This document shows, piece by piece, positions 23,617-30,578 of a DNA stretch of 30,578 bases. Origin of the DNA: a bacterium UBP11_UBA4055 (lineage in GTDB: Bacteria > UBA4055); contig DFZN01000058.1 in the NCBI GenBank assembly GCA_002382735.1, positions 21,335 through 51,912 of the forward strand, read 5' to 3'. A program made the position numbers and the translations under genes. Positions within the stretch are counted from its first letter, which is position 1. Each line of letters begins with the position of its first letter. Below the pieces are notes generated by a model, which was given only the letters and a program-made list of their open reading frames with translations, had not been told where the DNA came from and searched no databases.

Positions 23617-24360
23617 TTAATCTTTGTTCCAGCCGAAAAACCTGTCAATTTCCTCGATGCCGGCCTTTTTAGCTTCCTCTATAGTTCCGCAAAATATATT
23701 CTTTCCTTTCTGCAGGTAAATTATCCTGTCAGCTATCCTTTTGATCGACTCAAGTTCGTGAGTAACGATAACCAGAGTTATACCGAGCTTCTTTTTAAGG
23801 TCCAGTATCAGCTTATCAAGGTCGGCCGAAGTTATCGGATCAAGTCCGGCTGTCGGTTCGTCAAAGAACAAAATTTCGGGATCCATCACTATTGCTCTTG
23901 CGAGAGATACCCTCTTTTTCATTCCTCCTGACAGCTCGGACGGCAGCAGGTAATAAGCGTCTCTCAAGTTGACGAGAGAAAGTTTCTGCCTGATTATTCT
24001 ATGAATAACTTCATTTTCAAGATCTGTGTGCTGCTCAAGAGGTATTGCGATGTTTTCCCACACTTCCATCGAATTTAGAAGTGCTCCCCCCTGAAAAAGC
24101 ATGCCGATCCTCTTCAAGATGCTCTCGAATTCGTCAACTTCCATTTCAAGAGTGTTTTTTCCGAAAATACTTATACTGCCTTTTTCAGGCCTGAGCAAAC
24201 CAATAATATGCTTGAGAAGAGTAGTTTTGCCGCCACCGCTGCTTCCAAGTATAACAAATATCTCATTTCTTTTGACCTCAAGCGAAATGTCGTAAAGTAC
24301 CGTTCTGCCGTCAAATCCTGCAGTAAGGTTTTTTATTTCTATTACATTCTCATTATCCAT
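23617..24360 (-). CDS. mlaF: MlaF-like ABC ATPase of MCE lipid transporter
   Basis: 247 residues. Walker A GSSGGGKTTLL, Q-loop MLFQGGALLNSMEVWENIA, signature LSGGMKKRVSLARAI, Walker B ILFFDEPTAGLDPI and switch histidine VTHE. The GMKKR signature and NSMEVWENI pattern are typical of the MlaF/TtgA2 branch. It powers the MlaE permease at the inner membrane. Its start directly follows the mlaE stop with no gap. Confidence 0.93.
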   Translation of the reverse strand: MDNENVIEIKNLTAGFDGRTVLYDISLEVKRNEIFVILGSSGGGKTTLLKHIIGLLRPEKGSISIFGKNTLEMEVDEFESILKRIGMLFQGGALLNSMEVWENIAIPLEQHTDLENEVIHRIIRQKLSLVNLRDAYYLLPSELSGGMKKRVSLARAIVMDPEILFFDEPTAGLDPITSADLDKLILDLKKKLGITLVIVTHELESIKRIADRIIYLQKGKNIFCGTIEEAKKAGIEEIDRFFGWNKD

Positions 24361-25428
24361 TTACCACTCGAAATAGAAGATTAAACTAAGTACAGCGTCG
24401 GTCATTATTATAGCGAAAATAGCGGCAACGACAGAAGATGTCGCGGCTTTACCCACCGCTTCGGACCCGCCTTTTACCTTGAAACCGAAATGTGCTCCTA
24501 TCAATACGATCAGCCAGCTGAAAAGTACGCTTTTCAGCATGCTCTGCCACCAGAAATACAGAGTCATAACCTCAATTGTACGGTTGAAGAACATGTCGAA
24601 ACTCAGATCAAGATAAAGTATTCCTATTACAAAACCGCCGAGTATTCCGACCAAGTTAGATAATATAGTAAGGATCGGCAGGCATACGGTCAGAGAAAGC
24701 ATTTTGGGTGCAACTACATATTTGAGCGGGTTCAGTGCCATCACTTTCAAGGCGTCAAGCTCTTCAGTGATCTTCATGGTGGATATCTCTGCGGCGATAG
24801 CGGAACCTGTTCTTCCGGCTATGATAACGGAAGTAAGTATCGGACCCATTTCCAGGATCATTCCGATAACTATCAGGTCCACGATATAAATATTGGCTCC
24901 GAACTGCTTTAACTGGGCTGCTGACTGAAGTGAAAGAACAAGACCTATCAAAAATGACAAAAGCGCGACGATCGGCACAGCGTTATTTCCCATTAACAAC
25001 ATCTGCTCGAAAACGGACCCTTTTCTTCTGCCGGAAGAATTGAAGACCGATCCGATCGAGTAATAAAAGATATCCGCGGAAAGTACCGTAAAGCTTACCA
25101 GTTCTTTGAAAAAATCTGAGACTGTAACAACCGTTCTGTCTAAGAAGGAGAGCTTAGCCTCAGAGTTTCCATAACCCGACTCACTGGCGAACTTATCGAT
25201 TTCTGATCTGAGACTTTCTCCTGTTCGGATTTCGATTTTTTTATTTCGTGATATGAATTCCAGAAAAGCTACGGCCAGCGTTCCTGCATGCTCTACTTCT
25301 GAAAGATCGATAACGGGCTTGACGGATTTTTTTTTCAGATCATTGTAATGCTTTTTAAACTCACTTATCATGTCGTTGCTGAAATCGCCTGTAACCTTCA
25401 GAGTATTGATGTCGGTCTTTTTTATCAT
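24361..25428 (-). CDS. mlaE: MlaE-like permease with N-terminal STAS domain
   Basis: 355 residues, about 95 longer than plain MlaE. Residues 1-95 form a STAS domain (VIDLSEVEHAGTLAVAFLEFI), the fold of separate MlaB, so this is an MlaB-MlaE fusion. The permease part has QLKQFGANIYIVDLIVIGMILEMGP, the EMGPILTSVIIAGRTGSAIAAEI segment and LKVMALNPLKYVVAPK, hallmarks of the family, with about five membrane helices. It forms the inner-membrane channel through which MlaF and the MCE protein move lipids. Four bp separate it from the upstream barrel gene. Confidence 0.92.
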   Translation of the reverse strand: MIKKTDINTLKVTGDFSNDMISEFKKHYNDLKKKSVKPVIDLSEVEHAGTLAVAFLEFISRNKKIEIRTGESLRSEIDKFASESGYGNSEAKLSFLDRTVVTVSDFFKELVSFTVLSADIFYYSIGSVFNSSGRRKGSVFEQMLLMGNNAVPIVALLSFLIGLVLSLQSAAQLKQFGANIYIVDLIVIGMILEMGPILTSVIIAGRTGSAIAAEISTMKITEELDALKVMALNPLKYVVAPKMLSLTVCLPILTILSNLVGILGGFVIGILYLDLSFDMFFNRTIEVMTLYFWWQSMLKSVLFSWLIVLIGAHFGFKVKGGSEAVGKAATSSVVAAIFAIIMTDAVLSLIFYFEW

Positions 25429-25432
25429 TGTC

Positions 25433-26980
25433 CTAACGGTTTAAATAGTAAGAGAATTCTACGGCAAGTTTATGATCGTATTTCCAGTAGTTCGATGAAG
25501 AATCAGCTATATGGTCATAAGTCAGATTGAGACTGTAATCAAAATAGACATACCGGAATATTTTAAATGCGGCATCGTTTTTCCATTCGATCAAATAATT
25601 ATCTGACCTGTCCAGATTGTAAAAGAAATCGGCCGTTGAAGTATAAGTTATATTGCCGGGAAAATTAAAGTCGGCTCCTGCAGTAAGAATTATCCCTTTC
25701 GAATACAGGTCTTCCTGCTCATTAAAAACATAAAGGGAATCCGTAGATAAAGAGTTGAGAAATATATTTTCGTTAAAGTCCTGTTTGAAACCGAATCCGG
25801 TTCTCAAATAAAGATTTGAGTTGGATGACTTAATAAAAGTAAAATTCAATCCAACATTCTCACTTGTGTTTATGGGAGAAATGGGTTCTGATATCTTGAA
25901 CTCAGTAATCCCGGACAGCACCTCAAGTGATCCGTCTCTGTGCTCAATTCTTACTGATGCGGTCTCAGGTATATCATAATTATAATCCGGGAATATTTTT
26001 GTTTTCAGACCGAGCTCTCCATAGACTCCGAAAATGTCAGTAAAATAGTATATGCCTGTATTGCTGAGCGTCATCTCATCGAAACTGACTCTCAGTCCCT
26101 CAGTGTCTTCAAGCTTTGAGAATTCTTCATTAAGTGACTGTCTGAAATTCAGATAGTAGGGTTTCGAATCATAAATGAGCCTGTTGTCGATCTTGGCCTG
26201 AGAAATTATATCAGTTGAATTCTTTCCTTCGCCGTCTGCATTGTCGCTGTAAAGCGAAACAGAACCTTTCAGGCTTAATTTGTCGAACCAGTCATTTCTG
26301 GAATTACTGTAATTCTCTAGAAGGCCCAGCTCTCCGGAGCCTATGAACCGCTGGAGGTCATCTATCACAACAACGATCTCAGTAAGTTCACCCTTTTTTA
26401 ATTCGAAAGTGGTGAAGTTAACGATAGTGTTGAACGGCTCCCCCTGTCTGACGATCTTGTACTTGCCCGGCGGAAGGACCCATGTATAGTTCATGTCGTT
26501 GAAACTACTTTCCTCTCTGCTGTATCTTGAACCTGCCGAGATCCCGGTCTCAAGGTGCATTATCTCATAACCGATCCGGACATATTCCATATTTTCATTG
26601 ATAACACTCACGATAAGACCGGACCAGTCGGGCTGTAAAAGAGTGGTCTGATGCTCGTTTATAGTGAAATGTTTCTGAACAAGGTCTATCGGGTCTTCTG
26701 ATGAACCGTAAAGCGCGGTATATCTTCCGGGTTTCAGAAATATACTCTTACCGGGAGCGGCCCCGTCAACTACGATCCCTTCGCCGCTTTTATAGATCTT
26801 TATGCCGGGTTCCCATTCAGGCAGCGACATAGAAGGTACAAAGAGCCTTCCGTATCCAAGCTGGTCGTCAGCACCTTCCGTCGCCATCTGTTCTTCGGGT
26901 GCCCCGCTCAGCCATGTTTTGTAGGCTCCCGCACAAAAGAACGATAACACAAGTAATATTGATGCAATAACAGTTTTGAT
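25433..26980 (-). CDS. predicted outer-membrane barrel protein of the MCE operon
   Basis: No family recognised. A signal peptide is readable only if translation begins at the ATC at 26980: Ile/Met-KTVIASILLVLSFF then CAGA with an AxA-type cleavage site. The ATC lies 7 bp after AGGGA and 4 bp after the previous stop; the first canonical codon, GTG 26950, would cut the signal peptide in half. Residues about 40-230 are beta-rich and resemble stacked PEGA-like or carbohydrate-binding-like domains (KSIFLKPGRYTALYG, WVLPPGKYKIV). The C-terminal half has alternating amphipathic strands (LYLRTGFGFKQDF, YVYFDYSLNLTYDHI) and ends AVEFSYYLNR, as expected for an outer-membrane beta-barrel. Its place between the lipoprotein and MlaE suggests an outer-membrane terminus for the transport system; this is inference. 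Confidence 0.6.
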   Translation of the reverse strand: MKTVIASILLVLSFFCAGAYKTWLSGAPEEQMATEGADDQLGYGRLFVPSMSLPEWEPGIKIYKSGEGIVVDGAAPGKSIFLKPGRYTALYGSSEDPIDLVQKHFTINEHQTTLLQPDWSGLIVSVINENMEYVRIGYEIMHLETGISAGSRYSREESSFNDMNYTWVLPPGKYKIVRQGEPFNTIVNFTTFELKKGELTEIVVVIDDLQRFIGSGELGLLENYSNSRNDWFDKLSLKGSVSLYSDNADGEGKNSTDIISQAKIDNRLIYDSKPYYLNFRQSLNEEFSKLEDTEGLRVSFDEMTLSNTGIYYFTDIFGVYGELGLKTKIFPDYNYDIPETASVRIEHRDGSLEVLSGITEFKISEPISPINTSENVGLNFTFIKSSNSNLYLRTGFGFKQDFNENIFLNSLSTDSLYVFNEQEDLYSKGIILTAGADFNFPGNITYTSTADFFYNLDRSDNYLIEWKNDAAFKIFRYVYFDYSLNLTYDHIADSSSNYWKYDHKLAVEFSYYLNR

Positions 26981-26984
26981 AACT

Positions 26985-27596
26985 CTATCCCTTATTTTTT
27001 GTAAAATAGTCGACGATCTTAACTATGAATTCATGGGTGCCTTTTTTTATGATATCGCCCGAGGTTTTCACAAAGAATGTCACATCATAATTCTTTATAT
27101 CTCTCTTTTCATCTATTCTGTGGGAAACGACAACATTCCGGTTCCGATCTTTAAGTTCCATGATTATATTCAGATGGGCCTGTATTGAGTTTACTCCGTT
27201 GTATATCTCTATGTTATTGATAGTTCCTGTTATAAAATAATCGGGTGTACTGGAAATGAAATCCCTTCCGCATTCTTTGAATATACCTGCCGAGTTAATG
27301 TGATATATCAGAAGTTCGGGTAAGGCCCTGTCAGGTCTCAGAGCCCAGTTGTTCTTTTTATCAAAGGAAAGTTTGTGGAGAGATTCTCTTATTACTATTG
27401 AATTCCTGTCATATATCCTGTTCATCTCAAAATTCTGGACTTCGACCCTTGCGTTAATGGGAAGAGAAGAGATATTAAATCTGCTCATTTCTTCGGGATC
27501 AGGCATGTACGAAAGCACATAATAGTCCTTCATAGTATTCACGCTGCAGGCTGAGATCATTAGAAATGCGATCGGGATAAAGTATTTATTCATCAC
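26985..27596 (-). CDS. PqiC/ABC-transport auxiliary lipoprotein
   Basis: 203 residues with a lipoprotein signal: MMNKYFIPIAFLMISAC, lipidated C17. After it DYYVLSYMPDPEE and RVEVQNFEMNRIYDRNSIVIRES match the start of the ABC-type transport auxiliary (PqiC/DUF330-like) family, whose members are outer-membrane lipoproteins encoded with MCE proteins. A TPDYFITGTINNIEIY strand follows, also typical. It probably bridges the MCE protein and the outer membrane. Its start overlaps the mlaD-like gene by 11 bp. Confidence 0.82.
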   Translation of the reverse strand: MMNKYFIPIAFLMISACSVNTMKDYYVLSYMPDPEEMSRFNISSLPINARVEVQNFEMNRIYDRNSIVIRESLHKLSFDKKNNWALRPDRALPELLIYHINSAGIFKECGRDFISSTPDYFITGTINNIEIYNGVNSIQAHLNIIMELKDRNRNVVVSHRIDEKRDIKNYDVTFFVKTSGDIIKKGTHEFIVKIVDYFTKNKG

Positions 27597-28569
27597 CGTT
27601 TGTACCTCTTATTAAAATGTCGGGATTATCTCTTATAAGTATGGCGAATTCGTTTATATTTTCGAGAGTTTCTTTAAAAAGCTCGATTGATCTGAGGATG
27701 TCGTTCCTTCCCTGAAGAAATGTTCTGTCAAATGTCGTTACGGTTGACTCAGACTGTTTTATCAAAGAATTAAGTGAAACGATCATTTCCTCAAGGTCCT
27801 TTGAATTTATCTTGTTCAATATCCCTGCAAGGTCTTTAAGTGAACTGTCGAATTCATACGACTGAACCTTTTTATCGATGTTCTTTAATGTTCTTGCAGC
27901 GACTAAGGAAGCTTCAGAGAAATTATCGATCATGACAGAACCTTTTCTTAGAATATTATTGAGCTCTTCACTATTATCCTTAAGAAAATCATTTGCGCCT
28001 GTGATCAGAGTATCAAGCTTTCTTGAATCCTCTTCAAGCTGCGATAAAAGATCAATAAATCTTGCGGAATTTTCTTTTTCTGTGACGAAGATCAGGTTAT
28101 TGAGCAAAAATTCTATTTTTTGAGCTATGATTTCCGCTTTTCCGGTGATATCATTGAACAGGTCAGACCCCGCAGTGATAAATTCCTCAGGCTGAAGAGT
28201 TCTGTCTTCGTTGTCGCCGCCGGTTATCTCGATCTGTTTTAATCCTGTTGCTATGCTCTGATATGAAAGATTTGCCTGGGCTGTCTCCTTAATGGGAGTT
28301 CCCTGTTTTACTCTTATCGTGACGATGATTTCAGATATGTCCTCCGGATTGACCACGATATCCATTACTTTTCCTATATTGATCCCGTAATATTTTACAT
28401 CGGTACCTATGTTCAGTCCCGTAACAGACTGTTTCTGTAATTTGATATAGTAAGTATCATTCCTTGACATAATCTTTTTTCCGACCAGCAGAAATAAAAC
28501 ATAAAGAAAAACTATAAGCGAGATACTCAACAGCGACAACACACGGATCTTTTGGGTTCTTGTGACCAT
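27586..28569 (-). CDS. mlaD: MlaD-like MCE-domain protein
   Basis: 327 residues. One N-terminal membrane helix (about 9-29), then a single MCE domain (about 38-115: SVTGLNIGTDVKYYGINIGKV, EIIVTIRV, IATGLKQIEITGG). A long alpha-helical, coiled-coil-prone region of about 190 residues follows. MCE domains form hexameric rings that carry lipids across the periplasm; the long helical tail is like the needle-forming tails of PqiB- and Mce1-type proteins rather than the short Escherichia coli MlaD. It is the first gene of the five-gene operon. Confidence 0.9.
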   Translation of the reverse strand: MVTRTQKIRVLSLLSISLIVFLYVLFLLVGKKIMSRNDTYYIKLQKQSVTGLNIGTDVKYYGINIGKVMDIVVNPEDISEIIVTIRVKQGTPIKETAQANLSYQSIATGLKQIEITGGDNEDRTLQPEEFITAGSDLFNDITGKAEIIAQKIEFLLNNLIFVTEKENSARFIDLLSQLEEDSRKLDTLITGANDFLKDNSEELNNILRKGSVMIDNFSEASLVAARTLKNIDKKVQSYEFDSSLKDLAGILNKINSKDLEEMIVSLNSLIKQSESTVTTFDRTFLQGRNDILRSIELFKETLENINEFAILIRDNPDILIRGTNGDE

Positions 28570-28683
28570 TTTTTCCCCGTTAAAATTAATTCAGGAGATA
28601 AAATAAGAAATTTAAACTTGAATATCCACATAAAAATGAAGTTTTATGAACAGTATGAATATTTGACCGTTTAAGTAATGTGT

Positions 28684-28712
28684 TTGACAATCTGTGATAA
28701 AAGAATTATTTT
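28684..28712 (+). promoter_or_regulatory. sigma70-like promoter of the lipoprotein gene
   Basis: TTGACA (28684-28689), a 17-bp spacer and TATTTT (28707-28712), 31 bp before the ATG at 28744. The rest of the 174-bp divergent interval shows no clear promoter for the MCE operon. Confidence 0.45.
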
Positions 28713-28743
28713 TCACGCTGTACAATAATAAGACAGGGAAAAC

Positions 28744-29961
28744 ATGAACAAGCTCAAATATATAATGACTCTAGTCGCATCGTTATCTGCGCTGGTATTC
28801 ATTTCTTCGTGTGACCAGGAGGATCCTTTAACACCTGAGACTTCGAAATATATCATATTTAACAGGGAGGGATCTGTAATTCCAACAAGGATCCAGTTCT
28901 CGAAAGATATAAAATATTTTTTCAGGCTTTCTTTCGACTCCAATTATTTACAGGAAGACAGCATCAGCGTACTTGCTTATTTTACTTCAGGTACCGACAC
29001 AGTAAATATTGATCTTTACGATGACGGTGTCATTGACGATTCTCTCAGGAACGATCTTGCCGCATCCAACAATGTCTGGTCGGGAGGGATAAACGCTCAA
29101 AGTTACCCGGCTGAAGGTGATTGGCGGCTGAACATTGAATCAGTAAAAAGAGAAAACACTATAAAAGTGTATGAACCTGTGGAAGGAATAAGGGTAAGAT
29201 CGAATACAGCACCGGATATCGTTTCTGTGACAGGATTGACTGAAAATGATACGCTGAACTCAGGCTTTACTACAAGAAATATTGTTGTCAAAGTAGATGA
29301 TCCCGATAATGACGCTTCCGGTTACAACGACAATCAGACACTCAGGCTCGAAATAAGGAACAGGGACAATATTCCTAAGGATTATGAATTTACAAGACAG
29401 AACCCGCTTTCGGATATTGTATTTCAGCTCGATTCTACTCTCGCCGCGAGTTTAAAGACCAACAACAGATACAACATGACATTCATAGCTACTGATTATT
29501 ACGGAGAGGCTGACAGTCTGAAACTGGATTTTATAAGGATCGAAAATCTTCCTCCGGCTATAGTAAGCACGGAACATCCCGATACGATTAATACGGCGGA
29601 TCAGGGGGTTTTCTGGATAAGGTCACTAATTAACGATCCTCAGGGGCATCTTTCATATCAGGACATAGACAGGGTAATGATAACAATAAACACGAAGGAT
29701 TATGAGCTTCTCGATGACGGGGATTTTATGACGAGCGGTGACGAAAATGAGAACGACGGGATATATTCAATAGGTTTTTCTTATGATCAGGGTGCCTTAG
29801 GAACTTTCAGCTTTTCAATAGAGGCATACGATAAAGCAGGAAATATCAGCGAGATATATCAGTCGAACATAGTTCTTTCGACAAAAAATTCTAGAAATAT
29901 TAATACCGGAAATAATAATGAGACTGATTACGATTATATCAATCCTTTTAAGCATAAGTAA
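28744..29961 (+). CDS. large lipoprotein with Ig-like repeats
   Basis: 405 residues. Lipoprotein signal with lipobox ISSC, C23, followed by DQEDPLTPE. The mature part is three or so beta-sandwich modules with similar wording: LSFDSNYLQEDSISVLAYF, IVVKVDDPDNDASGYNDNQTLRLEI and LINDPQGHLSYQDIDRVMITI. Each module is followed by an acidic D-D-G turn, suggestive of cadherin/Ig-like calcium-binding folds. No enzyme motif is seen. An AGGG sequence lies before the ATG. It overlaps the next gene by 44 bp, so the two are likely made together and may act as a surface pair. Confidence 0.7.
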   Translation: MNKLKYIMTLVASLSALVFISSCDQEDPLTPETSKYIIFNREGSVIPTRIQFSKDIKYFFRLSFDSNYLQEDSISVLAYFTSGTDTVNIDLYDDGVIDDSLRNDLAASNNVWSGGINAQSYPAEGDWRLNIESVKRENTIKVYEPVEGIRVRSNTAPDIVSVTGLTENDTLNSGFTTRNIVVKVDDPDNDASGYNDNQTLRLEIRNRDNIPKDYEFTRQNPLSDIVFQLDSTLAASLKTNNRYNMTFIATDYYGEADSLKLDFIRIENLPPAIVSTEHPDTINTADQGVFWIRSLINDPQGHLSYQDIDRVMITINTKDYELLDDGDFMTSGDENENDGIYSIGFSYDQGALGTFSFSIEAYDKAGNISEIYQSNIVLSTKNSRNINTGNNNETDYDYINPFKHK

Positions 29962-30578
29962 TATATTTTCTGGCTTCATTCCTTCTGGAACCGGACTTTA
30001 TGAGAAAGGAGTAAAGGGATGGGAGACAGAAAGCGACAGGCCTGAAGGTAATTTCATTCTGGATATTGTCGAAAGTAAAAATACTGTTTCCGAGCCCGAC
30101 ACTTTGATATTCGCAGCGACCGGAGCCGGGTTTTCGACCGCATATAATACACTTGACGACATAAGTGACCTTATATGGAGAAATTCATATGTCGGTCACG
30201 GCGGATCGAGCGCCATAGTGGTTGACAGGTTCAGCAACATCTGGATGACAACAGCCGCAGATTCATTCATCGCTGATGTTGACGCATTTTTGCCGGTCGG
30301 ATCGGGAGTTCACATGTCGCCGGATTCGGGAAGGACATGGGCGCACTTTCCACAGCCGGGTATCACGCCTGTTCAGGGGCTTACTTACGACATCGCGTGC
30401 GACAGTCTTGGCGGCGTATGGATGGCGTGCTTCGGGCAGTCTATACAAAAATCCGATGATGCCGGTCAGACATGGAGAACGCTTACATGCGACCACAAGG
30501 AATGGTCGCCTATCAACTATATGAACCAGAGAATGTTCTCCGTTCATATCACAGGGTCGGGAAATCTCTGGGTCGGCA
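29918..30578 (+). CDS. secreted BNR/sialidase-like propeller protein (partial)
   Basis: Open from ATG 29918 to the window edge (220 codons, no stop). The start gives a signal peptide: MRLITIISILLSISNIFSG. The mature part holds beta-propeller blades with Asp-box/BNR motifs, SPDSGRTWAHF and SDDAGQTWRTL, and with W-x-G/A closures (DRFSNIWMTTA, GGVWMACFG, GNLWVG) like ligand-sensing propellers. Such proteins in FCB-type bacteria are large and exported, often carrying a C-terminal sorting domain, which would lie outside the window. GGA lies before the ATG. It overlaps the upstream lipoprotein gene. Confidence 0.75.
   Translation, partial: MRLITIISILLSISNIFSGFIPSGTGLYEKGVKGWETESDRPEGNFILDIVESKNTVSEPDTLIFAATGAGFSTAYNTLDDISDLIWRNSYVGHGGSSAIVVDRFSNIWMTTAADSFIADVDAFLPVGSGVHMSPDSGRTWAHFPQPGITPVQGLTYDIACDSLGGVWMACFGQSIQKSDDAGQTWRTLTCDHKEWSPINYMNQRMFSVHITGSGNLWVG

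Noticed and set aside
30263..30547. 94-codon minus-strand frame at the right edge
   Set aside because: It is antisense to the well-supported propeller gene and shows no motif.
1..30578. CRISPR array, tRNA or rRNA genes, integrase or attachment sites
   Set aside because: None was recognised on either strand; the only mobile-element sequence is the IS3 remnant.

Overview
The window reads as a chromosomal segment of a Gram-negative (diderm), moderately AT-rich bacterium. Outer-membrane biology is implied by two lipoproteins, a complete MCE/Mla-type lipid transport operon and a predicted beta-barrel. Secreted Calx-beta/FnIII and BNR-propeller proteins resemble those common in the FCB superphylum and neighbouring candidate phyla. 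That placement is an inference from gene style; no rRNA, tRNA or marker gene settles it. The standard genetic code fits throughout, and several genes sit behind sigma70-like promoters with 16-18 bp spacers.

Layout. 1-105 is unassigned edge. 106-3410 holds an RlmM-like rRNA methyltransferase (-), a TraB/GumN lipoprotein-like secreted protein (+), an MNT-HEPN (MntA-HepT, type VII) toxin-antitoxin pair (+) and a RimJ/RimL-like acetyltransferase (-). 3411-6822 is the accessory part. An ABC-F ATPase is flanked by two related small-transcript cassettes, one of which carries a 41-codon gene. A wrecked patch follows, with a truncated ABC ATPase, a damaged hicBA pair and a frameshifted IS3-family transposase remnant. 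6823-11022 (-) encodes a beta-CASP nuclease, thiol peroxidase Tpx and a secreted multidomain endonuclease I. 11155-13279 holds a family 2 glycosyltransferase (+) converging on a FemAB-like acyltransferase (-). 13389-16257 (-) is the TrkA/TrkH potassium system.

16351-23495 (-) is a close-packed cluster running grpE, dnaJ, ComEA-like, two uncharacterised membrane-anchored proteins (the second PilM-like), rsmD and an HDOD-GGEEF protein. 23617-28569 (-) is an MCE operon in the order MlaD-like, PqiC-like lipoprotein, predicted outer-membrane barrel, MlaE with an N-terminal STAS domain, and MlaF. 28744 to the right edge (+) holds a large lipoprotein overlapping a signal-peptide BNR-propeller gene cut by the window end.

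The most interesting points are: the paired small-transcript cassettes around the ABC-F gene, with a CUCCUC-bearing tail; the unfamiliar barrel protein inside the MCE operon; and two genes (hicB and the barrel gene) whose ATG is replaced by ATA or ATC exactly where the ribosome binding site and homology or signal peptide place the start.
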